Of a stretch of DNA of 64,000 nucleotides, positions 11,226-23,124 are shown piece by piece (position 1 is the first letter of the stretch; each line of letters opens with the position of its first letter). Origin of the DNA: Schizophyllum amplum (Eukaryota > Basidiomycota > Agaricomycetes > Agaricales > Schizophyllaceae); the NCBI GenBank assembly GCA_007026445.1, contig VDMD01000003.1:1984001-2048000 (forward strand). Reading direction: 5' to 3'. The notes under the pieces were generated by a model. It did not search any database and was not told where the DNA came from. It saw only the letters and a program-made list of their open reading frames with translations. The position numbers and the translations under genes were made by a program.

Positions 11226-12479
11226 GTATGGGCCGAAGATTGTCTGTCAAAGCGTTAGCTTTGAGGAGAAGTTAGGGTCAAAACTCGTACGAACAGTGGG
11301 AAAGTCAATATGAAACTGGTACATTGAAGGAGGCTCGGTGACTGTATCAGTCGAAATCGATTCCGCATCTGTCGAGAACGACTCCGCTTCGCTCGCTCGC
11401 GAGACCACGAGCATGAGGAGCGATGTCGCGCGGTACGCGCCCACCGTCGCAGAAAATGACATCATTCATCGTCAAGGACAACATAGGTCGTGATCGAGGG
11501 GGGCATAGACCTTCGTCGATGAGGACGTAGATATTCGTCAAGGACGACATGTCTTCGTCGATGACAACGCGGACCCTCCATCGTTAAGGGCGACGTAGAC
11601 CTTCGTCGAGGACGACATACATCTTCTTCGACGACGGCACAGATCTTCCGGCGACACATGTCTTCCATCGTCGAGGACATCATGCACCTTCGTCGAGAAC
11701 GTTATACATCTTCCCTCGTCGAGGGAAGTCCCCCAGTGTCGCCTGCCGCGACGTTCATGCGCAAGGTCGATGGTGGTAGGAGATGCGCGAGCGGGTGCCG
11801 TGGAGTTGGGCGAGAGACGTAGGTACACAATCCGAGCATGGAGCGACGACGAAGGCAGCAGACGAGGGAGGCGGCGGATATGGATGTTCGCGAGCTTCGT
11901 CGAGTCGCAGGCGGTTTGGCGGGCGCGTCGCAGGGGGTCTTGACCGACGCATCGCAGGCGGCTTGACAGTCGTCTCGTGAGGTGAGGAGAGCATCTGAAG
12001 TTGAAGATGAGCGTCGTACACTGGTAGTAAGATTGAATGCACGCACCATAATCAAGGTATCGACTGCGTGCGCGCACCCTCCGTCGCAGTAGCATTGCAG
12101 CTTCGATCTGGCGGCATTCGAGTCCGTGCGGGGAGCGGCAAACCGAGATGTAATGCATGCGTTGGGAAGCAGTGAAGTGGAAGTACTTCGGCGAGGACGT
12201 TCGCGGGCGAGTATTTATTCTATCAGAGGATCGAGCCTTCGTAATGCTTGAGCCAGGTTTGAGCGGTGTATCTGAGAGAAGGCCAGACGGTTCAGAGTGA
12301 AGGAGGGTTTAGGCGCAAGGACAGGCCTTTGGGCGCCGTCGAAGATGAAGCTTGGGTTCCAGTACGTGGCTAAAGGGAGGTGAGAGCTTTGCACGGAGCT
12401 GACCGTCCGTACCTCAGACATGGCCGATACATGCAGTCCCCCCAGACGGGCTTTTCCGTTGGGGCTCAGTCTCCAAAGC
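11226..12479. other. Gene-poor stretch with minisatellite
   Basis: Apart from the degenerate tandem repeat at 11455-11735 I see no supported gene. The longest minus frame (11538-12158) is created by the repeat. Confidence 0.4.
11455..11735. repeat. Degenerate minisatellite, cttcgtcgaggacgac-type units
   Basis: Imperfect units of roughly 25-35 bp built around tcgtc(g/a)a(g/t)gacgacat and accttcgtcga recur about eight to ten times. Units vary in length, so the array is old or has been reshuffled. Confidence 0.6.
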
Positions 12480-13645
12480 CGTGGTCTTGTGCCTATTCAT
12501 TCTGGAGGAGGTTCCGCATGTCTCGCGAGGGCGTTGTGATGCTGGACCAGATGTATTCGCCGAGAACATCTGTCTTATAGCAGCACTACAGTGGACTCTA
12601 CGATCTAGAGGAGCTACATATGATCCCCTCTGTAACCTGCAAGCAGTATGAGATGAGGAAATTTTGAGCAGGATACGCCACACGCACCTGAACGACTTTG
12701 GATGCTGCTAGAGCCCCCCCTCCTCTCCCCAGCTTGTGTCCCCCGCCTTGTTACTTCTCAGCTCGTGCGATTCGTATGTTAGACATAAAAGGCTTGTCGA
12801 CCACAGCGTAATTGTAGCCTTGGGGAAAGTGATGGTGGAGGACAAGAAGCACGCCTCGCGCGAAATGGAAGAACAAAGAAAGGCTTCCGCTTGTTCTTGA
12901 CCGCCATGTCCCCAGCCCTGAAAACCCGGATCTCCACGAGATTCTCGACGCATCGTATGCGTGTTATACTCCCTAATCAATAACGGCAACAGCCCGAACC
13001 ACCTGCGCTCATGCATCTACGGCCAGCGCGCGAGCGGAGGCGGGACCCCTTCAATATGTGAAGTGCGTGAACATACCCTCGCCCTCGTTCATGAGCTGAC
13101 AGCTCGTCACTTTGATTCTTAGATGGGGCAGCGGAGAACTCGGCGGCCCGCTGTCTGGCGCAGACGACACCAGATGTTGCTGGTGATTCCCGCACGGTGC
13201 GTGTCGTATCCTCGCGAGCTTCGTTCGTCCTCATATCCCTCAACAGACTTGCATGTCTACAGCGTACTAGAGCTGCCGGTCATTGCTGCTCGCTACTGTC
13301 GGTCTTGCGATGTCGATCCAGCTCCTCCAGCTGACAAAGGTATGTTCTGCAAAGTTCTCCTCGCGCTATCTGACCCGCTTCTAGTTGCTTCTCGTACCAT
13401 GGTCGGACAACTTACCAATAGTCCCCCTCATCACGCCGGATGCGCAAGTATCGCGACTCTCGGCCTCAAGCCTATCGCGTTCTGTCCAAGATCATCTCCA
13501 GACTCCCTTGCGGCCTTCCTTCCCTCGCTCTCGCGTCCAGAATGTGCATCAGGTCCTCCACGAACTTTCGATCTGCTCGGACATCTGTAGCATCGGCGGC
13601 TTCCTCGGGGTCATCTATCGTCGTTCAGGTCACGTGATACGATCC
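12480..13645 (+). repeat. Dispersed 1.1 kb repeat, copy 1
   Basis: Shared words with 21959-23110 (inverted) include gtggtcttgtgcc at one end, ggcggtcaagarcaagcggaa, gtcctcgaccatcactttccc, and cacgtgat at the other end. Exon-like pieces flanked by good splice signals (cctcaacag and aaaggtatg) occur near 13243 and 13338. The family may therefore have once included a gene, but no protein domain is recognised. Confidence 0.65.
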
Positions 13646-15179
13646 CTTTTACGCCCGGGAAACATTGACTATCACGACTTCAACGCCAGGCTACCAACCA
13701 GACTCGTTACGCACTGGATTGTCCCTATCCTTCGACGTGTCATGCATATCCCTCAAACTCCTGACCATGGCCAACCGCCAAGACCGACAGTCCGCGGAGC
13801 GACCCTGGGCGTGAAGCGCAGTCACAATACGACTGGGCTCGGCAGTCTGCCGATGCTTTAGAGAATAGCTGTGCAGGACGTCTTTTTTCTCCTGGCACGG
13901 AAACTGGGGGGATGTTCAGCGACGACGATCCCGCCATGCATGCATGCCCTACTCTAGAAAGTAGAGACGATGGCGTATCCCGCCTCTTCCAGCGGCAAGG
14001 CCGTGCTGTGCTACTTCAGGCTTCGCTGACGCGCTCCGAGAATCACGTCGGACGGTCTTCTCTGTGCCACGCCGAGCGTCGCGAATTTGAGACGTTGGGA
14101 ACGTCGTAAGTACGAAGTAACTGTAGGTGACGACCTTCAGGCCTGATCATATGGCAACTATACTGTGCAATAAATCAGCCGGGACATTGTCGTTGAAGGC
14201 GGAACACTTACAAAAGCCCCTGAAAGGGACATTCAAGGCCAGAAGACGTTTGAACGGGCGCTTCACATGAATGAAGCCTCCAGCGGTCCATCTCATCGAG
14301 ACATTTGTGGATGTCGACGGCTCGAAGCGTAAGCAGAACGGTACGCTGCATTGGGCGTCTCCGTCCGGTGCATAATAAAGCAGCGCAGTACAGTGCTATT
14401 GTACACTTGTATGGTTACCTTCGTGAGAATTCCACTCGCGGTGGACAGATTCGCTGGACGCGTTGAGCGAGCCGCTCTCACGAGTGACTCCGAGTGAGCC
14501 ACAGTGGTACATTTGTTTCAATGGGCACCTCAAAGAGCGACTTCATGAGTCTTTCGAGGGGCGTATCATACAAAAGTTTCCTGAAGAGGTTCGGTCCCAA
14601 AACAACATGAACACCGAATGCGGCCGGCGATTGCCGAATGGACGGCTCGAAGTTGCCCGAGCGCTCATCTATCTCCTTGACCTCATGATCCACCTCCCCC
14701 AATATCCTCGACAGCTGAGTCTTCACTAGAATATTCATGTGTATACTCTATACTCCAAGCTATTGATCTTACACCTGCCGTCTGTCTGTAATCACTAAGT
14801 AGAAGTGCTGTTGGCCCTCCTTCCGACATACATCAAACCCCTTCCCATACTAAATGCAAGTCAAGACTTGCAGGTTTTGATGGCGCATATCCCTACTAGC
14901 TCACCTTACATGCAATGTCCCCATAGAGTGTCCCTTCGCAATGTCCCGCTCGCAAATGGGGCAGTGTCCGACGAAGGAGCCTCGTCAACCGAATGTACAA
15001 TTGCAATGTACAGACAAGCGTCCCATCATGATTTATTGCACAGTATAGTAGCCATAGAGGTGTGCGGCTAAAATGCGCTGCACTAGAGGGTCGTCTCGCA
15101 ATGTGTCATACGGTACCCCCAGCTCTGAAGCCACTTTGCGCAATCTGACATCTTCCCCTCCGCAGAGATCTTGCATATG
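13646..15179. other. Gene-poor stretch
   Basis: Only short frames are present. The longest (14463-14729 plus and 14478-14738 minus) overlap antisense and match no family I know. Confidence 0.4.
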
Positions 15180-15527
15180 CCGTGTCTAAAAATGCTCGAT
15201 TCCAGAGATGGACGGCAGGAGCACTGGCTATGTACTTGTGATACTGATGTGCGCTCAGCGAGAATTCCGAAAGCCACTGCAGGGAGGAGCTTCCGCATAT
15301 CTCGCATCGATACCTAGTCGTTCCGGTCTCAACGTTGAGACGACTAAGGCAGTCGATCTGCATGTCCGGCACGTGTCGCGAGCAGCAAGCAGTGCAGATG
15401 GAGGGCAGTATGAGAATACGAGATGCCACATTTCTAGGGAGAGCAGGTCGCGATAAACGGGAGCGCTCCGCGGCTGGCTGGATATGTACACATAGCGAGC
15501 GCGTTTGGGCTTCGAGCGACGCGCCAT
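15180..15527 (-). pseudogene. Truncated F-box/zinc-finger copy (copy B)
   Basis: The first 46 codons of copy A, from the basic tail through the F-box to AARDTC, are joined directly to copy A's exon 7, which encodes the final C2H2-like motif (YRCEIC...HQYH). About 1.25 kb, from the end of the F-box through the central exons, is deleted. The join is out of frame: the reading frame from the ATG runs to a stop at 15255, while the zinc-finger frame lies in another phase. The gene is therefore dead unless an undetected intron rescues it. Confidence 0.8.
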
Positions 15528-15732
15528 AATGAGGACTGGATGCACAAGCGATGGAGAACGTGTGCGACGTCGGCAAACAGCTGTGTGGTGGGAGACAAGA
15601 AGCGATGCCTTGCGTCAGACGGCCGCCGAGCTACCATTCATGTCCATAAAGGGAAACAACAACAACACACAAATGGAACAAAAGACTCCGGTCCGACACC
15701 ACGTGTTTCGGACCGGTTCCGCACGCACAAGC

Positions 15733-15739
15733 TATATAA
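15733..15739 (+). promoter_or_regulatory. TATA box of the divergent unit (copy B)
   Basis: TATATAA in gctatataagcgcgtg, at the position equivalent to 9180 in block A. Confidence 0.5.
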
Positions 15740-16559
15740 GCGCGTGCCCTGATGTCTTCTCGGCACAAAAACCCCGTTCCTCCCTCGCACGCTAGCTTCG
15801 CCGATTCGTTTATACCTCCCGAGGAGCTGGGTGTAAGGTGTCGCTCTCTTCAACAGAAGTTGTCGGTGGCATTGTGCATCTGTCTCCAGCGTACCGAGAG
15901 GGTTGGCGGTCGGGGAGTCGGCTGCGGCGTCGTGCATGTCACAATTTGCGGCGAAGGTCATTGCGCTACGAGCTGCGGCCTGCGCTGCAGGTCGCGGCTA
16001 TCGCTACAGGTTGTGGCATGCGCTGCGTGTCGGGAGAGGCGGTGGATACTGAGCTTGCGCTGCTGCTCACGCGGCAGCGTTGAGCCGTCCGCATGGCGGG
16101 GTCGTATTGGAGGTTCCGCAATGGCGGCTTTGACACTGGACCTTGCACCGTGGGCGCGGGCGGGCCATGACCCTACCGTCTGTCCCGAAGCCGCGGCGAT
16201 CCTACCTGGTCTGGTTGTCAGTCATGATTCTACCGGATCTGGCTTCGACCACGACCTTACCGGGTCTGGCTTCGTGACGATGAGTGGTCGTTGGAGACGC
16301 CGGGTATCGCTACACCGCTGCCTTCGGGTAGACACACGCATCCTATTACTGGAGGGCCGACTCCCTTCGGTAGACTGGAGGGTCAACTCCCTCCGAGTCT
16401 AGGGATGCGCAATTTTTCTAGTCGCTTCCTCGGAAGTCTTTCTCTGCTTTTTCAAGTTCGATGGGCTTCATGCGTGTAGAATGAGACGTTCCATTGTATG
16501 TACTGTATATAGCAGATGGGGACCAATCTGAGAACCAAACGCACAGTGGTCACAACAGT

Positions 16560-16625
16560 ATAACGCCCAGCGCGAAACACAGATTTCCCACCGTCGCATA
16601 TGCGAAATGGATGTCTACAAGCATC
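16560..16625 (-). pseudogene. Carboxylesterase exon-2 relic
   Basis: A single remnant reads FAYATVGNLCFALG on the minus strand, equivalent to the PVGNLRFAP segment of the esterase at 2883-5236. It is the block-B counterpart of the relic near 10020-10080. The upstream exon is not found here. Confidence 0.55.
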
Positions 16626-17130
16626 GTCAGCAGTGCTTGTGCCCGTGCGCGACTCGACTGCAGGCACGTCGGGACTCGGCAATCCTCCACCTCCAACCGA
16701 CTACCAGCTGTCAATTGCCAGTCCGCGGAGTGCAGCGCGAGGTAGGCCAATGTGACGCTTGGACTCGCTGAAGACTAAGTCGAACAAGCGAGGGTTGAGC
16801 GGGTGTGACCGGTAGGGGACCAGTCGCTACTTCCTCTCCGGCCCGGGTGTGTATTGGGCAAATGTGCGGTCGCTTGTGAAGTCAAAGAATATCGGGTTAG
16901 TCGGAGAGCTTACTATGGAGCTTCGGTCGGCGACTTCATGGGCCTCGGTGCACCGCGAGATGAACTCAAGGTCGCCCGCCATCCAGTCGCATCGCCGTGG
17001 GTAACACTATTATCAAGACGCAACCAGACTATCACTGTTAGAGATGAAAGGTTCAAGGGGGTCAAGAATTGCATGGGGATGATCTGGTAAGTACTGAAGC
17101 GGAAGTGGCTGCTGAGAAAGTGAACGTGGA

Positions 17131-17426
17131 AGCCAGGCGCCGCGTCATGGTCGGAAACGCGGTCACGTGAGGTGGTCAGGGGTGACCTTATACTAACAGT
17201 TCGTGCTCACACTGCACAGGCTGCGTAAACGTCGGCCGTGGGAGACTAGGCTGCGTACGCGTCCGCCCCACATTGCATCCTACACCACCGAGAAGATGTG
17301 AGCTTACGAGGCCAAGGCTTTATACTAATAGCATCTGGCTACGTACGCTGAATTACAGACTTAAAGCTGTAACATGAGCTACCGCGGAACGGCTGCCTAC
17401 GGGAGACTATGAGCTACCGGCCATTC
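17131..17426. other. Short intergenic stretch
   Basis: No gene seen. It contains ggtcacgtgaggtggtc at 17160 and two imperfect copies of a phrase with actaggctgcgtacgcgtcc near 17220-17265. Confidence 0.4.
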
Positions 17427-18483
17427 TCATCTCCTAGACCCCGCTATCGGCGTCGACTTCCAGCTCTTCGCTGTCCCCACCGGCTGCCTCGGCACCACCC
17501 CCCTCCCCTCCTCCTCCCTCGGCGGCGGCGGCACGAATCCGTCCACCCGCCTCGCCAACATCTCGCACGCCCGATCCCGCGCCCGATACGGCAGCCCCGC
17601 CAGCTCCTCCCGCACGTCCCGCACCGCCGCGTACGCCGCCCACCCCATGCGGCGGCCCTCCTCGGGGCCTGGGGGCTGCGGCGCGAGGACCATGTCGAGG
17701 TACGCGGCGGAGGCCCAGGCGGGGTCGGCGCCGCCGGCGGAGGCGAGGGCGATGCGCTCGATGGGGGACCAGGCGCGTTGTTGGATGGCGGAGCGGGCGA
17801 GGGCGCGGAGTTCGTCCATGGCCCAGCGTTCGAGGAGGGCGAGGAGGGCGAGGGTTTCGTCGACGGAAGCGCTGTAAAGGGGGGAGGCTTGGGGGTTGAG
17901 GCAGCTGGGTGATGTGTGTTAGCGAGGTTGAGCGGAGGAAGCACGAGTGATGGGGGGATGATAACCCAGAATGGGAGTTGGGCATGGTGAAGAGATTAAT
18001 GGTACTCACGGCGTATAGAATATCCTCAGCAACGCGTCGAAATCCCATGCACGTACGCCCTCGAGAACGATCGGGTTATTTGGCGAGGAACCCTCGCCGT
18101 CTGCACCTTGCCCAACCAGGAGCATGTCGCGGAAGATGGGCGAGTGTTCTGTGAGGAAGTGCGTATGGACACTGAAGATGACATCCTCGACCTGTTGAGT
18201 GGGGAGGATTCGGGATGAGACAGGGTATATGTTTGCGAAGAAGCAAGCGACCGATAAGGCGCCGACGAGGACAGGCATCAAATAAGTCGAGTATAGAGAG
18301 AAGTTGGTAAGTAATGGCATAGGAGACATGGAGCGGTATAAAACGCACCTGAAAGACCTTCACTGAACCATCCTCCACGTATACGGAGCCACGCTTCAGC
18401 TTGCGCTGAGGTCCGGGTTCCGTGGCAAAGTCGTGGTTGACCAGCGTCTCCGGTGTCCTCAGTTCAAGTATAACGGGTGCCAT
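17427..18483 (-). CDS. BTB/POZ domain protein
   Basis: Three exons (18349-18483, 18010-18191, 17427-17904) encode 264 residues. The N-terminal 45 residues lead into the BTB fold: VEDVIFSVHTHFLTEHSPIF begins exon 2, followed by FRDMLLVGQ and AWDFDALLRIFYTP. Fungal proteins of this type carry one BTB domain followed by a helical region (here LYSASVDETLALLALLERW ... AAYLDMVLAPQPP). BTB domains mediate dimerisation and often adaptor roles for Cullin-3, but no specific partner can be inferred. Exon 2 is 182 nt, exactly as in the homologue at 61697-62762, and both intron phases match, so the two are paralogues. This copy lacks the ZZ zinc finger of that homologue and ends in a basic tail. Confidence 0.85.
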
Positions 18484-19266
18484 TATGATTTACAAGCAAC
18501 GAGCCGCTCGCAAGGAAGACAAGCAACAGATTCGGTGTTCGCGAAGGGAGGAAGAGGACAAGTCCCTGATCGGACAACGGTCCGGAGACCGAATGTCACG
18601 CACGTTCTCTGATGACCTGGCTTCCCACGTCCCTTCTTCTCCTCGACCGCTCATTGACAATCATTCAATCGACCTTTTGACTTTTCGTGTACTCGACTTC
18701 TCTGCGCGCCGCCTAACGAAATGAACATCTGTATTGGTATGCAAGACATGTGAATACTCGTCTTCTGCAATACAAAAGGGCGGGAACCTATCAAACCGGA
18801 CACGATGGCAATCTTCGCGAGGCCGCCATGCTTTTGCCCGTCCGTAAACCGCCTCCATCGACTGTGCACACTCCTCGAGCATCATCTGACCCGTCCTGCT
18901 TGACCGACGCTCCCGCAAATGACATGAGGGGGTAGTACTGTTAGTACGATCCTGACGGCTGAGACGTATCATGCGAGTCCATTACTGCCACCTGGAGATT
19001 GAGCGGGGGTGTCGAAGTGGCAGCAGGCAGACAACCTGTTGCTGCGTCTATTCCTATGACTGTGAGTGCAACACATTATCCTCGAATTCTAGGTCCTCGA
19101 GCCCAAGTTCAAGTCTGGTGACCGCGTTTGCTCTGCTGATCGCGACTCGTGTCAGCCGTCGGCCTACGATTGACAGGAGGCACACGAAGTCGTCCAAGTG
19201 CCGCTGATACTTCATGACGCTCCTGTGCGCCAATGTGACCCACACACGCGTCACCCTCTGGCCGCA
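18484..19266. other. Intergenic region between divergent BTB and CFEM genes
   Basis: No supported gene. The right end holds the CFEM promoter. Confidence 0.5.
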
Positions 19267-19272
19267 TATAAA
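19267..19272 (+). promoter_or_regulatory. TATA box of the CFEM gene
   Basis: TATAAA in the context gcatataaagcgcg lies 74 bp upstream of the start codon at 19341. A pyrimidine-rich stretch (cttctctcttcagttctttcc) follows, typical of a fungal transcription start region. Confidence 0.65.
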
Positions 19273-19340
19273 GCGCGAACGCTCAATGAGGCTTCTCTCT
19301 TCAGTTCTTTCCTCCTGCCCTCATTTTGCACGCCTTCACC

Positions 19341-20127
19341 ATGCGTTTCTCCACCGTCGCCGCTCTCACCACTCTCGCCCTCTCGCATGGCGCGCTAGCC
19401 GGTCTGCAGAAGCGCCAGGACGTCCCTGGTGAGGTCGATGCTCTTGTGCTCCAGAGAGAATATGCTAACGCCGCGCAGACTGCCTCGTGTCCTGCCTCTC
19501 GGACGCGAACACCGCCGACTGCGAGCCTTCGGACACGGCCTGCCTGTGCAACAACGAGACCTTCGTCAACTCGGTCTCGTCTTGCGTGCAGTCGACGTGC
19601 GACGCGGACACTGTGCAGTCGGCCGCAACCGCTGCCGCGCAGCTGTGCTCCCAGGCGGTGCGCATCATGCATCTAATTTTCGAGCCTGAGCTTACATCAT
19701 CTGTAGGGAGCTACGCTGTCGACCCCAGCCAGCGCTACCAGTGCCAGCAGCGCCTTCTCGTCTCTGGCTAGCTCTGCCTCGTCAGCGGCGTCTGGCGCAG
19801 CGTCTAGCGCAGCGTCGTCGTTGTCCTCCGCCGCGTCGTCGTTGTCCTCTGGTGCCGCCTCTGCTACCAGTGCTGCGAGCTCGGCTCTGTCGTCGGCCAC
19901 TGGGTCCCAGACGAGCACCGCTGCCAGGTTCGTACCCATTGCATATATTCTCCCATTTGGCCGTCCTTCACGACGCATATACCCCATACCTTCGCGCGCT
20001 ATTGAACAATATACTCATCCATCATTACAGCGGCTCCGCCACCGGCGATGAGAACTCTGCGGCATCGACCACCGTCAGCGGCGCCTTCGCAGGTCTTGCT
20101 GCTGTCCTCGCCGCGCTTGCGCTTTGA
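19341..20127 (+). CDS. CFEM-domain, GPI-anchored cell-surface protein
   Basis: Four exons (19341-19428, 19479-19657, 19707-19927, 20031-20127) encode 194 residues. Residues 1-20 are a signal peptide (MRFSTVAALTTLALSHGALA) followed by a KR site. The CFEM domain fills exon 2 with eight cysteines, from DCLVSC through TACLC to AQLC, and has an Asp three residues before the first Cys of the CxC pair. Exon 3 is a long Ser/Ala-rich stalk, likely O-glycosylated. The C-terminus is a hydrophobic tail (GAFAGLAAVLAALAL), as expected for GPI attachment. CFEM proteins act at the fungal surface, some in haem or iron capture. The second CFEM gene at 31090 has a CFEM exon of the same length and the same intron phases. 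Confidence 0.9.
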
Positions 20128-20740
20128 GGAAGCGTTGCCTTTCGGGACTCGTGTCCGCCTGAGTAGACGTGATTCAGAAGGAACAGTAAACCTTGCATGT
20201 TGAAAAGACTTTCGTATGATATTGTATCTTAACCTCGTCGTCTTCTACGACTGATGATGCATTATGGGTTAGCCTCCGTATTGACAATGAATTCTCGGAA
20301 CAAGTGGCGACGGGGAAGATGGTCAGAAGGAAAATGGTCAATAAAGGAAAGTATGCGAGGAAACTATTGCTGGCGCATGGTGCGAGTAGGTGTGGGCGGA
20401 CATCCGCAACAGCAGCGACGATGAGTCTTTACGTAAACCATCCTATGTAGCGACGATGGCACTATACAGCAACTATGAACACCGTCTGGGCGGGCTTCAC
20501 AGGAAATACACCTCCGGCGCGGACTCGAATCTCTGCTACAAGCTGTTGGACATCTTTTTCGACCTAACGTCGCTATCTACTGCCTAAAGTACGTGGATCG
20601 GAAGGTCGTATTTTACGCGCATGGAGCCGATTGAGTTCTACGCACATGCAGCCAACTGGAGATCCAAGAGAAGTGACGAGAAAGCGACGAAAAAGGTGCG
20701 CTTCCCCAAAGGGAGCTGACCCTCCACTGGTTTATACATA
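20128..20740. other. Intergenic region
   Basis: 3' flank of the CFEM gene. Only short frames occur, with no domain. Confidence 0.5.
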
Positions 20741-20850
20741 GGTCTCGCCTCCAGTCGATACATGGGTCTCGCCTCCAGTCGATACATGGGTCTCGCCTCC
20801 AGTCGATACATGGGTCTCGCCTCCAGTCGATACATAGGTCTCGCCATCGA
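20741..20850. repeat. 24-bp minisatellite, four full copies
   Basis: The unit ggtctcgcctccagtcgata plus catg repeats at 20741, 20765, 20789 and 20813, nearly without mismatches, with a partial fifth unit. The 24-bp period keeps frames open on both strands, which explains the long spurious frames here. Confidence 0.9.
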
Positions 20851-20959
20851 CTGGACTACAGTCTCCCGTGGGCAGCCTGCGCCTAGACGGCATAATCCCC
20901 GCGACGACGCATGCGGCGAGATGACGATGCAGCTCATCGTGGTATGATGGCGACGTGTT

Positions 20960-21545
20960 GTCGTCCTGCGGCGATGAGATCTCGTCCTGCGGTAGTGACC
21001 CCCGTTTTGCGGGGGAGGAGACTCGTCCTGCGTGGGAGTAGACTCGTCCTGCGGGGGAGGAGACTCGTTCTGCGGGGGATTCAGAGGAGACTCTTCCTGC
21101 GGGGGAGGAGACTCGTCTTGGGGGGGAGGAGAGACTTGTCCTTGGGGGGAGGAGACTCGTCCCGCATGGCCAGACTGCGATCTGCGCCCGCGCCATGCCG
21201 CCCCCCTCGAGCGAACAGCACCACGAAGGAACGAGCAGCGCCGCCATGGAACGACCAGCGCGACGAAGGATCGACCAGCGCCGCCAAGGATCGACCAGCA
21301 CCGCCAAGGATCGACCAGCACCACGAAGGATCGGTCCGCGCCGCGAGGAATCGACCAGGAAGAACAGACCGGAGCTGCGTGGTATGCCCTGCTGCCCGAG
21401 GCATCAGGTTTCTCTCAGCGCCGGCTACGACGTCAACGACGCGCCGGCCGATGCGACGACCTTCCGTTGAGCGCCGATCGATGCGAGGACATCCAGTTGA
21501 GCGCCGACCGATGCGTAGACGTCCCGTTAGGCGCTGACCGCTGCG
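20960..21545. repeat. Cluster of three further minisatellites
   Basis: Three different arrays lie end to end. About 20960-21170 has roughly 21-bp units of the type actcgtcctgcgggggagg. About 21215-21365 has roughly 20-bp units of the type aaggatcgaccagcaccgcc. About 21455-21545 has 30-bp units of the type ttgagcgccgaccgatgcg. Each is imperfect. The long minus-strand frames across this block are low complexity and I do not regard them as genes. Confidence 0.75.
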
Positions 21546-21549
21546 GTGA

Positions 21550-21958
21550 CAAACTCCGGGAGAGGATGAGTTGGGCTTCTCGCGCTAATTAAGAGCATGA
21601 ACAGGCTAGCATTGAAAGCATGACCAGGCTGGCTGAGGACGTGAGCGAGTCGCGCTCCCAGACGCTCCGTGCTGCATGTACGCCCGACCTCGGATCACAT
21701 CGTACAGGTAAGGCCTCCAATCCCGACACGCTTGCTGAGGGCGAGGAGGAGTTACTCCGAGTCCGGGCTCGCAGGATGACCGACGTTGGCGCGCGCTGGG
21801 TCGTGTGCGCGCACTGTCGGTCCTCGCGGATGACCATAATCAGGCAATGGGCGGATGGTATATGTGAGACATCGAAGAGTATCTCATGCGCAGTATGCGA
21901 GTCAATGATGTGGCAGTGAAGTCGGCCAGTGGACGTTTCGGGCGGGATGAGCGTGAGA
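21550..21958. other. Short gene-free stretch
   Basis: No gene or repeat recognised. Confidence 0.4.
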
Positions 21959-23110
21959 TCACGTGATCTTGACGACGATGGGCGTGTCCATTGTTATTGA
22001 TGAAGCGGCCAACGCTACATGTGTCCGAGCATGCCGCGACTTCGGGTGGTGTTCAAAAAGGACCTGGTGCATGATTGAAGCGCGAGAACGCGGGAAGTAA
22101 TGCGACAGGTAAGGCTGGATATGATCTTGGGGCTTGAGGTTGAGAATCGTGAGACTTGCGCGTCCGGCGTGATGAGAGGAAATAATTGTGCACCAAGCAG
22201 CCATAGCACTGGAAAAAGCTAGAAGTAGGTCAGTCAAGCGTGAGGAGAACTTTGCAGGACACACCTCGTCAACTGGAGGAGCCGGTCGATCGACATCGAG
22301 AGGCCGACAGTAGCCAGCACCAATGACCGGCAGATCTAGTACGTTGTAGACATATAAGTCTGTCAAGGGATATAAGGATGAGCGAGGCTCGCGAAGAGAT
22401 GATACGCACCGTGCGGGAATCACCAGTAATATCTGGTGTCGTTTGCGCCAGACAACGGGTCGACGAGTACTCCGCTGTCCCATTCGATACAGATCACTGC
22501 AATGGGCTGTCAGCTCATAAACGAGGGCGAAGGTATGTTCACGCACTTCACATATCGAGGGGGTCCCGCGTCGCTCGCGCGCTGGCCGTAGATGCATCAG
22601 CGCAGGTGGTTCGCGCTGTTGCTGCTATATGACGAGTAGGGAGTATAACACGCATACGGTGCGTCCTTGGGCGCTTGGCGTCGAGAATTTGGTGGAGATC
22701 CGGTCATTCAAGGCGAGGGACATGGCGGTCAAGAGCAAGCGGAAGCCTTCCTTTGTTCTTCCATTTCGGGCGAGGCGTGCTTGTTGTCCTCGACCATCAC
22801 TTTCCCTCAAGGCTCCATTTACGCTGTGGTCATGCTTCAACATACGTGCACGAGCTGAGAAGTAAGAAGGCCGGGGACACAAGCTGAGGAGGGGGCGCGT
22901 GGCTCTAGCAGTCAAGGTCGTTCAGGTGCGTGTGGCGTATCCTGCTCAAAGTTCCTCATCTCATACTGTTCGCAGGTTACAGAAGGGGTCATATGTAGCA
23001 CCGTGCACTCGTAGATCCCACTGTAGTGCTGTATTAATCCAGATGTTCTCCGCGAAGACCTTTTATCAAACATGACAGCGCCCTCGCGAAACCGGCGAAA
23101 CCTCCTCCAG
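21959..23110 (-). repeat. Dispersed 1.1 kb repeat, copy 2 (inverted)
   Basis: Begins at cacgtgatcttgacgac and ends near gttctccgcgaagacc and the sequence joining the dehydrogenase relic. It matches copy 1 (12480-13645) in inverted orientation over its length. The minus frame 21959-22597 stays open but is only partly conserved in copies 1 and 3. Confidence 0.65.
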
Positions 23111-23124
23111 AATAGAATGAACGG

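Larger units (their letters stand above)
15180..17130. repeat. Segmental duplication, block B
   Basis: Second copy of block 7311-10910, in the same orientation. It keeps the F-box 5' end, the whole divergent unit and the flank up to about 17.1 kb. It lacks the central F-box exons and the first esterase relic exon. Confidence 0.85.

Noticed and set aside
12215..12421. 68-codon minus frame with WNPSFIFDGAQRP
   Set aside because: Looks protein-like but too short, with no partner exons found. Left unannotated.
20638..21324. 228-codon minus frame rich in PMYRLEAR repeats
   Set aside because: Created by 24- and 21-bp minisatellites whose periods are multiples of three; no start context or domain.
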